A stretch of DNA of 64,000 nucleotides from an uncultured SAR116 cluster alpha proteobacterium (GTDB lineage Bacteria > Pseudomonadota > Alphaproteobacteria > Puniceispirillales > Puniceispirillaceae): NCBI GenBank assembly GCA_902632595.1, contig CACPDC010000003.1, forward strand, positions 1 through 64,000. The letters run 5' to 3'. The translations under genes were made by a program, and so were the position numbers. Of the stretch, positions 7,910 to 17,756 are shown one piece after another. The notes beneath the pieces are model-generated. The model was not told where the DNA came from, searched no databases, and saw only the letters and a list, made by a program, of their open reading frames with translations. Positions within the stretch are counted from its first letter, which is position 1. Each line of letters begins with the position of its first letter.

Positions 7910-10579
7910 ATGTCAAGATCACAAATAACGAGCTCTAGTTTTTCATCAAAGCCTACACCAATGATGGCGCAATTCCTCAAGATAAAATCACAATATCAGG
8001 AATTTTTGCTTTTCTACCGAATGGGCGATTTTTATGAAATGTTTTTCCACGATGCAGAATTAGCATCAACGCTGCTCGGTATTGCTTTAACTAAAAGAGG
8101 GCAGTTGAATGGAGTTGATATACCCATGTGTGGGGTGCCGGTTCACGCAATGGATGGATACTTAGAAAAACTAATTTTTCTTGGTCAACGTGTGGCGATA
8201 TGTGAACAGGCTGAAACACCTGAATCATTTAAAAAACGAGGCGGTAAGGGTCCATTGCCTCGTGCTGTCGTAAGAGTGGTAACAGCAGGTACCTTGAACG
8301 AAGACAGTTTGCTCGCACCTGATCAAAACAACTTTTTAGCGGCTATTGGTCAATCTAATGGTGAACTAGCAATAGCATGGGCTGATATGTCTACGGGCGT
8401 TTTTCAAACTCAAACTGTTAATGAGGATACCATCCTATCTACCATCAAACGCCTGAATCCAGTGGAAATATTGTATCCGGAAAACCAACAAATAATTGAA
8501 TCAAAGATAAAAGAAATTTCAAATGTTTTTCCTCTTTCAAAAGATAATTTTGAAAATAAAAAATCGAATGAATTAGAAAAAAAATTTTTTTCCAATAAAA
8601 GTAGGATAGATGTCTCGAAATTGTCGCGCGCACAATTATCATCAGTTAATGGTGTTTTGAACTACTTGAATCAAACTCAAATTACAAAAAAACCATTTTT
8701 ACACACCCCAGTCTTAGTTGAAAAAAATCGGATTTTAGAAATAGATCCAGCAACACGACAATCTCTTGAGATTACCAGAACAATGTCTGGAGAAAAAAAA
8801 GGTTGCCTATTAAATTCTATAGATAAAACAAAGACTGCTATTGGCGCGCGTCTTTTAGCAGGAAGAATAGCGTCTCCATCTGCTATTAAGTCTGAAATAG
8901 AGGGTCGCCTGGATCTTGTGTCCTGGTTTTTGGTTCAGAATACAATTAAAACAGACGTATTATCGTTATTAAAAGGTCTTCCAGATTTTGAAAGGTCGCT
9001 CGCTCGATTATCTTTAAGTCGGGGTGGGCCGAGGGATTTACTTGCATTTGCAACCGCTATTATAAAAACTGAGCAAATTTCAAGATTAATACAGCAGGAG
9101 GTTTCTCCATCAAGTCCAGCTATTTTAGTTAACACTAGCAAACTAGTTGCCAAACCATACGAACTATCTATGAAAATAAAAGATGCGTTAGCAGATGATT
9201 TACCCTTGTTTACAAGAGATGGTCATTTTATTCGTTTTGGTTTTGATGTTAAACTCGACTCTTTTCGTAAGTTAAGCGAAGAGCGTAAACGTCATATTGC
9301 ATTACTTCAGCAAGAGTATTCCAAAGAAACGGGAATTGCTTCTCTAAAAATTAAATTTAATAATGTTTTAGGGTATCATATAGAAGTACGCTCTATACAT
9401 ACAGATAAGATTATATCTAACGATAAATTTATTCATAGGCAAACAACAGCTCAGGCAGCCCGTTTTACCACAAATGCCCTTGCAGATTTAGAAAGAGAAC
9501 TGGCAGCAGCGTCAGAAAAAGCTCTTGCAATTGAGATATCATTATTTGATAAGATGGTAGAGGAGATCTTGGAAAGTCGTCTCGACATTGTTAATTGTGC
9601 TTCTTTGATAGCTCAGATTGATGTTGCTTTAGCAACTGTACTATTAGCTGAACAAAGTTTTTATGCTCGTCCAGAGATAACAAATAATACCGAATTTATG
9701 ATTGAAGCCGGAAGGCATCCCGTGGTTGAGAAAAATACTAACGGTTATACTGCATTTATGGAAAATAACTGTGATTTGTCGCAGGAACAAAGAATTTGGT
9801 TAATAACCGGGCCAAACATGGCTGGAAAGTCTACCTTCCTTCGGCAAAATGCCCATATTACGATACTGGCTCAAGCAGGGTTGTTTGTTCCTGCAAAAAG
9901 AGCAAAAATTGGTATTGTTGATAAACTATTTAGCAGAGTTGGAGCTTCTGACGATCTAGCAAGAGGTCAGTCTACTTTTATGGTGGAAATGCTTGAAACC
10001 GCAGCTATTCTTAAACATGCAACTCATAAATCCCTTGTCATTCTTGATGAAATTGGACGTGGGACATCTACTTATGACGGCCTTGCAATAGCACAGGCTA
10101 CACTGGAGAGTCTACATAATGTGAACAAATGTCGTGGCCTATTCGCCACGCATTACCACGAGCTAACTGTTTTAGAGGAAAAGCTTCCTTCTGTTGCTAG
10201 TTTTCATATGCGCATTAAAGAGTGGAAGCAACAGATTATTTTCCTTCACCAAGTTGCTAAGGGAAGAGCAGGAAGGTCATATGGTATTAACGTGGCAATC
10301 TTGGCTGGATTGCCAGAAGAGGTTACTAAAAGAGCGGAAAATATATTATTAGAGTTAGAGGAGAAAAAATGGGATGGAGAGAGAATTTTTTCAGAGGAGG
10401 GTGGAAATCTTCCTCTTTTTGAGCAGTCAAAAAAATCAACACTAACTCAAGACAGCGATTTTAAATATTCGGAACTGATAGACTTGTTACAATCTTTTGA
10501 ACCTGATGATTTATCACCTAAAGAAGCATTAAATATCTTGTACGAGATCCATGACCTTTTCAAAAAAGGTCAAAATTGA
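7910..10579 (+). CDS. mutS: DNA mismatch repair protein MutS
   Basis: Recognises base mismatches and small loops and starts repair with MutL. The 889-residue protein carries the mismatch-contacting Phe-x-Glu motif in GDFYEMFF near residue 43, Walker A GPNMAGKST near 634 and Walker B ILDEIGRGTST near 711, then the C-terminal helices. ATG at 7910 gives an 18-residue tail before a second Met pair (PMMAQFL); such short tails are usual. No Shine-Dalgarno is evident. Its stop TGA overlaps the ATG of glnD (TGATG), so the two are translationally linked. MutL is not in the window. Confidence 0.98.
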   Translation: MSRSQITSSSFSSKPTPMMAQFLKIKSQYQEFLLFYRMGDFYEMFFHDAELASTLLGIALTKRGQLNGVDIPMCGVPVHAMDGYLEKLIFLGQRVAICEQAETPESFKKRGGKGPLPRAVVRVVTAGTLNEDSLLAPDQNNFLAAIGQSNGELAIAWADMSTGVFQTQTVNEDTILSTIKRLNPVEILYPENQQIIESKIKEISNVFPLSKDNFENKKSNELEKKFFSNKSRIDVSKLSRAQLSSVNGVLNYLNQTQITKKPFLHTPVLVEKNRILEIDPATRQSLEITRTMSGEKKGCLLNSIDKTKTAIGARLLAGRIASPSAIKSEIEGRLDLVSWFLVQNTIKTDVLSLLKGLPDFERSLARLSLSRGGPRDLLAFATAIIKTEQISRLIQQEVSPSSPAILVNTSKLVAKPYELSMKIKDALADDLPLFTRDGHFIRFGFDVKLDSFRKLSEERKRHIALLQQEYSKETGIASLKIKFNNVLGYHIEVRSIHTDKIISNDKFIHRQTTAQAARFTTNALADLERELAAASEKALAIEISLFDKMVEEILESRLDIVNCASLIAQIDVALATVLLAEQSFYARPEITNNTEFMIEAGRHPVVEKNTNGYTAFMENNCDLSQEQRIWLITGPNMAGKSTFLRQNAHITILAQAGLFVPAKRAKIGIVDKLFSRVGASDDLARGQSTFMVEMLETAAILKHATHKSLVILDEIGRGTSTYDGLAIAQATLESLHNVNKCRGLFATHYHELTVLEEKLPSVASFHMRIKEWKQQIIFLHQVAKGRAGRSYGINVAILAGLPEEVTKRAENILLELEEKKWDGERIFSEEGGNLPLFEQSKKSTLTQDSDFKYSELIDLLQSFEPDDLSPKEALNILYEIHDLFKKGQN

Positions 10580-13395
10580 TGACGAAAAAAACTTTCAGCG
10601 AACAAACAACAGCTATCGAATATACATCTTTGTTAGCTCCGGTCGATTTAGCCAATTATAATAAAAGTCATGTTTTACACTCGAAGCGTCTCATTCAAGA
10701 TCTTAGCAAGATTCAATCTGAAAAAGATGATAATGAATTTCGTTTAATCCTCTTGAGTATTCTCAAAAAAACGCTTTTTCAAGCAAAAAATTATCTTGAA
10801 GAAAATCTCTACAAAAATAATGATGGCGCAATATATGTTGGTACACATGCTGTAATTATGGACCAACTTATATCCATCATCCATAAGACAGTTTCAGAGA
10901 GATTCCGAGTAAAAAAAATAATTGGTTTATCTATTTTAGCTGTTGGTGGATACGGTAGAGGAGAGCTTGCCCCTCATAGTGACATAGACATTTTGTTTCT
11001 ACATCAGAAAAACCAATTATCCCAACATCAGCCAATAATTGAATATATCTTATATTTATTATGGGATCTTGGATTGAAGGTAGGTCATGCCACAAGAACA
11101 ATCGATCAATCCTTAGGTGCTGCTAGTAGTGATATCACAATAATGACTTCTCTATTAGAGATCAGGCTTATTCATGGAGATGAGCAATTGTTCGATACTT
11201 TTGATACACGACTTCGTTTTTGGTTAGCAAATCAATCAGTATCACAATTTGTAACAGAAAAACTCCGGGAAAGAGACACTAGGCATAAACAGCATGGTGC
11301 TACTCGTTACATGGTAGAGCCGCAAATAAAAGAGGGTAAGGGTGGTTTGAGAGACCTCCACACATTATTTTGGATAGCTAAATTTGCTTATAAAGTGAAT
11401 TCTGTTGAAGGGATAATAAAGCGAGGTGTTTTAAGAGTCTCTGAGGCAAAAAGTTTTGCGTCTTCACAGCGGTTTTTGTGGACTGTGCGGTGTTTTTTAC
11501 ATTTACGTTCAAAACGAGAAGATGACAGGCTCACATTCGATGCCCAGATTGATATTGCACCAATGATGGGTTTTTCAGGCAGGGCAGGTATGCGCGGTGT
11601 TGAACGTTTTATGAAACGTTATTTTCTGGCAGCGAGGCAGGTGGGTACCCTTACAAGGATATTTTGTGCAGCTATAGAAAGTGATTTTGAAAACAAAGGT
11701 ATATTTAAACTGGGAAGAATTTTAAACTTTGGCAGTTTTTATAACCAGTCTAAATTTGCCCCTTTTGAAATTCAAAAAAACAGATTGAGTTTACCCTATT
11801 CCGTGCGTTTCAGAGATAATCAAGAACTACTCATGCGTATCTTCCATCATGCTCAATTTCTTAAGTCAGATATTCACCCTGAAACTTTTAGGCGAATGAC
11901 TAGAGCGATAAAGTCCAGTTCTGTGTTGCAACTTCAAACAGAAGAAAACAAGAGGTTGTTTTTGGAAATATTGACTGCAAGAGACTCAGCTGGTCGGGTG
12001 CTTCGACTTATGAATGATGCTGGTTATCTAAGCAAATTTTTGCCTGAATTTGGTCACGTTGTAGGAATGATGCAGTTCGATATGTACCACAGCTATACGG
12101 TAGATGAACACACGATCAAAGCTGTGGAAATTCTAAATGAAATTGAAACTGGAATGATTAAAAGTGAGGCCCCATTAGCCTGTGAACTAATACATCAGAC
12201 AGAAGCAAGAAAAGTTTTGTATATGGCTATTTTTTTGCATGACTTGGCTAAGGGAAAAGGAGGAGATCATTCAGTTTTGGGCTCTGAGATAGCAGAAAAA
12301 TTGTGTCCTCTGTTTAATTTTTCTGAAGACGAAACGGATACAGTTAAATGGCTTATTAGATGGCACTTGCTAATAAGTAAAGTCGCTTTTCGTTATGATC
12401 TCAACGATCCAAAAACAATAGAAAATTTTGTAGCAGATGTCCAATCTCTTGAAAGATTAAAGTTACTCTTAGTTTTTACTGTTGCAGATATAAGAGCTGT
12501 TGGACCAAACATTTGGAATGGATGGAAAGCAAGTTTGATGCGAGTATTGTACTATGAATCAGAGCGAGTGCTTGGGGGCTTGGCACCAACTCACGAAGGA
12601 AGTGGTTTATCAGAACAGGCAAAATTAAGAGCAAAAGCGTTGATACAACAAGAATTAAACTGGAGCAATGAGGAATTTGAAAGCTATCAAGAATTATTTT
12701 ATCCTTCATATTGGTCAACATTTGACGCTCAAACACATCTTTTCCATTGCAAATTACTAGGACATTTTTATGAGGGCCAAAAGCCACTTTGTTTGGATTT
12801 GACTATTAAAGAAGATAGTAAATCGACAATGCTAACTGTTATAACACAGGACCATCCCGGCCTTTTTAGCAGGATAGCAGGTGCAGTTGCTATGGCCGGA
12901 TGTCATATTGTTTTTGCACGTATCAACACTCGCAAAGACGGCACGATTCTTGATGAATTTATGATACAAACTTCAGATAAATTAGCTGTAGAAGAGGCGA
13001 AAACTTTATCTAGAATTCGAAAAATGATAGATGATACCTTAGCCGGAAAATTTGTTTTGGCAAAACAGCTTGGAGAGAAAACCAAGGCTATATCAAGGCG
13101 CCAGAAGGCAATGTTGACTGTGCCAAGAGTAACTATAACTAACCAGATGAGCAACACTCATACTGTTTTGGAAATTAGCGGATCAGATAGACCTCAGCTT
13201 TTATATGATTTAACTCGTAAAATAGCTCAGCTAGGGTTACAGATTAATTCGGCATCTGTCTCTACATATGGTGATAGAGCCGTTGATGTTTTTTATGTAA
13301 AAGATATTTTTGGTATGAAAATAAAAACAGATATGATGATCGAAAAAATCAGAACATCTCTCCTGCAGGTTTTTAAACAATCAGATAAAGAGTAG
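10579..13395 (+). CDS. glnD: Bifunctional uridylyltransferase/uridylyl-removing enzyme GlnD
   Basis: Nitrogen sensor that uridylylates PII when glutamine is low and removes UMP when it is high. From the N-terminus: nucleotidyltransferase domain with GGYGRGELAPHSDID near residue 122 (the GS...DxD site), the GlnD-specific helical region, HD hydrolase domain with HDLAKGKGGDHS near 553, and two ACT domains (near 754 and 864) that bind glutamine. Length 938 is normal. The track starts at a TTG at 10576, but the ATG at 10579 overlapping the mutS stop is the better start. murJ begins 2 bases after the stop. Confidence 0.98.
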   Translation: MTKKTFSEQTTAIEYTSLLAPVDLANYNKSHVLHSKRLIQDLSKIQSEKDDNEFRLILLSILKKTLFQAKNYLEENLYKNNDGAIYVGTHAVIMDQLISIIHKTVSERFRVKKIIGLSILAVGGYGRGELAPHSDIDILFLHQKNQLSQHQPIIEYILYLLWDLGLKVGHATRTIDQSLGAASSDITIMTSLLEIRLIHGDEQLFDTFDTRLRFWLANQSVSQFVTEKLRERDTRHKQHGATRYMVEPQIKEGKGGLRDLHTLFWIAKFAYKVNSVEGIIKRGVLRVSEAKSFASSQRFLWTVRCFLHLRSKREDDRLTFDAQIDIAPMMGFSGRAGMRGVERFMKRYFLAARQVGTLTRIFCAAIESDFENKGIFKLGRILNFGSFYNQSKFAPFEIQKNRLSLPYSVRFRDNQELLMRIFHHAQFLKSDIHPETFRRMTRAIKSSSVLQLQTEENKRLFLEILTARDSAGRVLRLMNDAGYLSKFLPEFGHVVGMMQFDMYHSYTVDEHTIKAVEILNEIETGMIKSEAPLACELIHQTEARKVLYMAIFLHDLAKGKGGDHSVLGSEIAEKLCPLFNFSEDETDTVKWLIRWHLLISKVAFRYDLNDPKTIENFVADVQSLERLKLLLVFTVADIRAVGPNIWNGWKASLMRVLYYESERVLGGLAPTHEGSGLSEQAKLRAKALIQQELNWSNEEFESYQELFYPSYWSTFDAQTHLFHCKLLGHFYEGQKPLCLDLTIKEDSKSTMLTVITQDHPGLFSRIAGAVAMAGCHIVFARINTRKDGTILDEFMIQTSDKLAVEEAKTLSRIRKMIDDTLAGKFVLAKQLGEKTKAISRRQKAMLTVPRVTITNQMSNTHTVLEISGSDRPQLLYDLTRKIAQLGLQINSASVSTYGDRAVDVFYVKDIFGMKIKTDMMIEKIRTSLLQVFKQSDKE

Positions 13396-13397
13396 AG

Positions 13398-14972
13398 ATG
13401 CAATCAATAAGCACCTATACAAATTCGGTAATTCAAGGTTTTAAGCAGGTTGGAGTTTTTACTGCGATTAGCCGTATCTTGGGTTTAGTTAGAGATGTAT
13501 TGTTAGCTTTAGTTCTAGGTGCTGGTGCAGCTTCAGATGCTTTTCTGGTAGCGCTTAAAATACCCAACTTTTTTAGGAAAATTACAGCTGAGGGTGCTTT
13601 AACTAACGTTTTTTTACCCGCTTATGAAAAAGAGGTTGCTGAAACCAACAAAAAAACTGCCCTTCATTTGGTTACGGAAATTCAAATTTTACTCGTCGTT
13701 AGCTTATCTTGTATTGTAATTCTTTTTGAACTGCTAATGCCCTCTATTATTCAGTTTCTTGCACCTGGTTTTAAATCGACGGCAGAGAGACTTTCAGCTG
13801 CTGTTTTCCTTGCTCGAATTACTATGCCTTATCTAGTTATGATATCACTCGTAGCTTTATGGTCAGCACTGTTAAACACGCATCGAATATTTTGGCCAGG
13901 AGCCGCTGCGCCCATTCTATTAAATTTAGCTCTAATTTTAGGAATTATTTTCGTGTTTCTATCAGCGGAGAGTTTATCTGAAGAAACCATATTGGGCTTG
14001 ACAGTTCCATTAGCATTTAGCGTTTTAGCAGCTGGGTTATTGCAATTATTACTGATAAAAATAGTGCTATTAAGAAGTAAATTAAATCCATCATGGAGAT
14101 GGACTGGATTAAGTAAATCAGGCAAAGAAATGTGGCAGTCTTTTGTCCCAGCTGCTCTTAGTGCTGGAAGTGTCCAAATAAATGTATTCATTGATATGAT
14201 TCTTGCTTCTCTTCTTCAAGTTGGCGCCATATCTTGGCTTTATTACAGTGATAGAATTAATCAACTACCTCTTGGTATAATCGGCATTGCACTTGGAACA
14301 GCCCTACTTCCTCATCTTGCACAATTATATGCTAATGGAAAAATAGAAGAAATGCGCGCTTCTCTCAGCAATTCTTTGTATTTAGCCTCTTTTTTTACAT
14401 TACCCGCAGCTACAGCGTTAATGATATTATCCTCTGTAATTATTTCTGGTGTATTTGGATATGGTGCTTTTGACGAGGCAGATGTTGAAGCAACAGCAAA
14501 AGCATTAGTAGCTTATGCTTTGGGGCTGCCTGCTTTTGTGGCCCAAAAATTATTCCAAGTTGTTTTTTATGCATCAAATAGGCCTTCACTTATTCTTTTA
14601 ATAAGTTCTATAACAGTATTTACAAATATAGTCCTAAGCATTATCTTGATGCAGACAATTGGCCACATTGGACTAGCATTAGGTACATCAATTTCTGCTT
14701 GGGGTGCTACTTTATGGTTTGCATATCTTCTTATAAAAGAGGGTTATTTAATTAAAAATAGTTTTTCTAGACTTTTGCCACTCATAATGTTTTGTGTATT
14801 GATGGCCATATTTCTAATAACGTTAGAAATATGGCTTAATAAAATCCTGTTTCTAAATATATATATTTTAGCGATATTGGTTTTTTGTGGTTTATTTTTT
14901 TACTTTGGAGTATCTCATTTGACTGGAAGCATCCCATCGGGGTTAATAAAGAAAAATTTGCCTAAGAATTAG
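13398..14972 (+). CDS. murJ: Lipid II flippase MurJ (MviN)
   Basis: Inner-membrane flippase that carries lipid-linked peptidoglycan precursor to the periplasm. The 524-residue protein is hydrophobic throughout, with about 14 membrane segments. Its N-terminus has the family pattern SRILGLVRDVLLA followed by GAASDAFLVALKIPNFFRK and AEGALTNVFLP, which contains residues important in MurJ. The ATG follows the glnD stop after 2 bases with an AGAG sequence in front. The glnD-murJ-trpS order is usual in this class. Confidence 0.97.
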   Translation: MQSISTYTNSVIQGFKQVGVFTAISRILGLVRDVLLALVLGAGAASDAFLVALKIPNFFRKITAEGALTNVFLPAYEKEVAETNKKTALHLVTEIQILLVVSLSCIVILFELLMPSIIQFLAPGFKSTAERLSAAVFLARITMPYLVMISLVALWSALLNTHRIFWPGAAAPILLNLALILGIIFVFLSAESLSEETILGLTVPLAFSVLAAGLLQLLLIKIVLLRSKLNPSWRWTGLSKSGKEMWQSFVPAALSAGSVQINVFIDMILASLLQVGAISWLYYSDRINQLPLGIIGIALGTALLPHLAQLYANGKIEEMRASLSNSLYLASFFTLPAATALMILSSVIISGVFGYGAFDEADVEATAKALVAYALGLPAFVAQKLFQVVFYASNRPSLILLISSITVFTNIVLSIILMQTIGHIGLALGTSISAWGATLWFAYLLIKEGYLIKNSFSRLLPLIMFCVLMAIFLITLEIWLNKILFLNIYILAILVFCGLFFYFGVSHLTGSIPSGLIKKNLPKN

Positions 14973-15054
14973 TCTTACAATTACCTTCCTTTATGTTAGC
15001 TTGTAATACTTTTTCATAAAACGTAAGTAGAAAAACATTTAGTGGGAAAGAGCG

Positions 15055-16065
15055 ATGTTTGATGCGAGAGTTTTCTCAGGTGTGCAGCCTACAGGAAATC
15101 TTCATTTAGGAAATTACCTGGGTGCCATAAAAAATTGGGTTGGGTTGCAGAAAGACTATGAAACTATTTATTGCATTGTTGATTTACATGCCATAACAGT
15201 GCCACAAGACCCTGAAAGTTTAAAAATCGCAACTTATGAAGTAGCGGCCTGTCTCATCGCATCTGGTATACATGTTAATAACTCAATATTGTTTAACCAA
15301 TCTCAGGTGCCACAGCATGCAGAACTTGCGTGGTTATTTAATTGTGTCGCTCGTCTTGGATGGTTAAACCGAATGACTCAATTCAAGGAAAAAGCTGGTA
15401 AAAATAGGGAGAATGCAACAGTCGGATTATATGCATATCCTACCTTGATGGCGGCCGATATACTTGCCTATAAGGCAACGCACGTCCCGGTAGGTGATGA
15501 CCAAAAGCAGCATTTAGAACTCACTAGGGATATCGCAACGGCATTTAATTCAATGTTTGGGGAAAGTTTTTTTCCTTTACCGAAGCCCATTATTCAAAAA
15601 ACAGCAGCCCGAATTATGAGTCTTAGGGACGGTAAATCTAAGATGAGCAAATCTGAAGAATCTGATTTCACTAGAATAAACTTAAATGATGGAGATGATT
15701 TGATCTCTCAAAAAATCAAAAAAGCAAAAACTGACTCAGAACCATTACCAGATAATATTAAAGCACTTGAAGAAAGACCAGAAGCTAGAAATCTTGTGGG
15801 TATTTATGCAGCATTAACAAGTCAAAGCGAAGATAAAGTTTTATCAGAATTTTCAGGTGGGGGATTTGGAAAATTTAAACCGTTATTAGCCGAATGTTTG
15901 ATAAATGAGATTGCGCCAATAAGAAACGAGATGAACAAAATATTAAATGATAAAGCCGAGTTGGATCGGATATTGTTACGAGGAGCTGTCAGAGCGTCTT
16001 CAATAGCAAAACCTATATTGGCCAACTGTAAAAAGGTTATTGGATTCGTCCAATCCGTTAATTAA
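15055..16065 (+). CDS. trpS: Tryptophanyl-tRNA synthetase
   Basis: Charges tRNA-Trp in the cytoplasm. Class I synthetase, 336 residues as expected. The HIGH-type motif is [13 protein letters not shown] at about residues 12-24, and the KMSKS loop is SKMSKSEES near residue 196. The ATG has GGGAAAGAG upstream, giving a fair ribosome site. It is the last gene of the mutS-glnD-murJ-trpS run; the next gene starts after about 105 bases. Confidence 0.98.
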   Translation: MFDARVFSGVQPTGNLHLGNYLGAIKNWVGLQKDYETIYCIVDLHAITVPQDPESLKIATYEVAACLIASGIHVNNSILFNQSQVPQHAELAWLFNCVARLGWLNRMTQFKEKAGKNRENATVGLYAYPTLMAADILAYKATHVPVGDDQKQHLELTRDIATAFNSMFGESFFPLPKPIIQKTAARIMSLRDGKSKMSKSEESDFTRINLNDGDDLISQKIKKAKTDSEPLPDNIKALEERPEARNLVGIYAALTSQSEDKVLSEFSGGGFGKFKPLLAECLINEIAPIRNEMNKILNDKAELDRILLRGAVRASSIAKPILANCKKVIGFVQSVN

Positions 16066-16170
16066 TACGTAAAATATCTAAACTCTTTTCAAAAAGAAAT
16101 ATAATTGATACAATAATGAGAGTTTCTTGTTGGAATTTTTACTTATAACTTTTTGGAGAAAAATAAAAGT

Positions 16171-16746
16171 ATGTTTATTCAGACAGAAGAAACACCAAAC
16201 CCAGCAGCACTAAAGTTTATTCCTGGAGTGGATGTAATGGGAAAAGGTAATGCGGAGTTTAATTCTGCGGAAGAAGCAACGAATGCGCCACTTGCGAGAC
16301 GAATTTTTCAGATAGAGGGTGTGCAAACCGTATTTTTGGGAGCAGATTTTGTAGCAGTGACAAAAATAGATTCACTCGAATGGTTTTCTCTAAAACCAGC
16401 AATTTTAGCAGGTATCATGGAACATTTTGCATCTGGTTTGCCTGTTATTGAAAAATCAAATGAAACAGCCTCTTCTGCTGATGAAAACGATATCTCTGCT
16501 GATGATAACGACAGTGAAACAGTAAAACAAATTAAACATTTGATTGATACAAGAGTTAGACCCGCTGTTGCCATGGATGGGGGTGATATAATTTTTTCAT
16601 CCTATGAGGATGGAATCGTCACACTGCAGATGCGTGGTGCGTGCCAAGGCTGTCCTAGCAGCGCTGCGACGCTCAAAATGGGAATTGAAAACATGCTTCG
16701 ACATTATATTCCTGAAGTCAAAGAGGTAAGGCCTGCTGCCACTTGA
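16171..16746 (+). CDS. Nfu/NifU-type Fe-S cluster scaffold or carrier
   Basis: Carries and delivers Fe-S clusters to apo-proteins; the nearby MiaB is a plausible client. An N-terminal Nfu domain (residues 1-85, starting FIQTEETPNPAALKF) is joined by an acidic Ser/Asp-rich linker to a C-terminal NifU domain with the cluster-binding CxxC in GACQGCPSS near residue 157. The track starts at a TTG at 16153; the ATG at 16171, with GGAGA 11 bases upstream, puts the conserved N-terminus at residue 1 and is preferred (191 residues). This two-domain form is the usual alphaproteobacterial and mitochondrial type. Confidence 0.95.
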   Translation: MFIQTEETPNPAALKFIPGVDVMGKGNAEFNSAEEATNAPLARRIFQIEGVQTVFLGADFVAVTKIDSLEWFSLKPAILAGIMEHFASGLPVIEKSNETASSADENDISADDNDSETVKQIKHLIDTRVRPAVAMDGGDIIFSSYEDGIVTLQMRGACQGCPSSAATLKMGIENMLRHYIPEVKEVRPAAT

Positions 16747-16787
16747 TTTATACTTAAATATGAGTCAAATGATGGGAAAATTAAAAG

Positions 16788-17756
16788 ATGTTACGGTTGT
16801 TTCAACCTGGGGTTTTATTTGTATTGGTTTGTGCTTTTTTCCTTGGAATGCTTCTGCCATTAAATTTTGATAAGCCTCGTTTCTTTACACCGACAAAAAA
16901 GAGTAATTTCGAAACTGAGGAAATAACAGATTCAGCGCGCCAATTATATGATACCAAGCTTAACAAAATAAATATTTCAAAAAAAGAAATAGATTGGTTT
17001 CAGCAAGTCCCTATTGAGACAACTAAGAGATTTCTTCCAGATGAACTAAATGAGTTAAATTATTCATCATCTGGAATATTGAACATTCCTCAAATATTTT
17101 TGGAAAAAGTACCTGTTGGGCTGGATGAACTTCCGGTCGAGCAAAAGAAAGCAATTTTTATTAGATTTATGCTGCCTTTGATTTTGAAGGCGAACCAAGA
17201 GATTTGGGGTCAAAGAAAGGATATTATAAAGGCAAATAATTCATCTAATAAGACTGTGTTGAAGAGTATTGCAAAAACTTATAAAATTGACATAGAGATC
17301 ATGAAAAGTGACGAGATTCATAGCTGGGCTAATAACCACCTTTTGCCTATACCTACTTCTCTAGCTCTAGCACAGGCTGCCATTGAGTCAGGCTGGGGTA
17401 CGTCTCGTTTCTGTATTCAAGGAAATGCATTGTTTGGTCAATGGTCTTGGTCGCCTCAATCTGGTATTAAACCGCTAGAGGCTTCGAATAGTGACGCTGT
17501 TGTCCGAAGTTTTCCTAATCTTCAAAGTTCCGTCCATTCTTATATGAAAAATTTGAACACACACTCTGCTTACAAAGAATTTCGAACGCTCAGAAACTCA
17601 TATATTACTCAAGGTAAATGGCCAGACAGCGTGGAACTAGCCGCAGGATTATATCCCTACGCAGAAACTGGCGATCAATATGTTGAGTCCGTAAGAAATA
17701 TAATATTACAAAACAATCTGCAAAGATTTGATTACAGCAGATTGCTTATTTGGTAA
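16788..17756 (+). CDS. Bax-like glucosaminidase domain protein, membrane anchored
   Basis: Probable peptidoglycan hydrolase of the glucosaminidase (GH73-like) family, resembling E. coli Bax. Residues 5-25 form a signal or N-terminal anchor (PGVLFVLVCAFFLGMLLPL). The catalytic region is near residue 200: ALAQAAIESGWGTSRF with the presumed catalytic Glu, followed by GNALFGQWSW. Length 322 is near that of Bax. It lies 41 bases after the Nfu gene and overlaps the end of the convergent deacetylase gene by 11 bases. The catalytic bond specificity is not shown by the sequence. Confidence 0.88.
   Translation: MLRLFQPGVLFVLVCAFFLGMLLPLNFDKPRFFTPTKKSNFETEEITDSARQLYDTKLNKINISKKEIDWFQQVPIETTKRFLPDELNELNYSSSGILNIPQIFLEKVPVGLDELPVEQKKAIFIRFMLPLILKANQEIWGQRKDIIKANNSSNKTVLKSIAKTYKIDIEIMKSDEIHSWANNHLLPIPTSLALAQAAIESGWGTSRFCIQGNALFGQWSWSPQSGIKPLEASNSDAVVRSFPNLQSSVHSYMKNLNTHSAYKEFRTLRNSYITQGKWPDSVELAAGLYPYAETGDQYVESVRNIILQNNLQRFDYSRLLIW

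Noticed and set aside
12476-12787. 103-codon minus-strand ORF inside glnD
   Set aside because: Entirely antisense to a well-supported gene with no recognisable motif.
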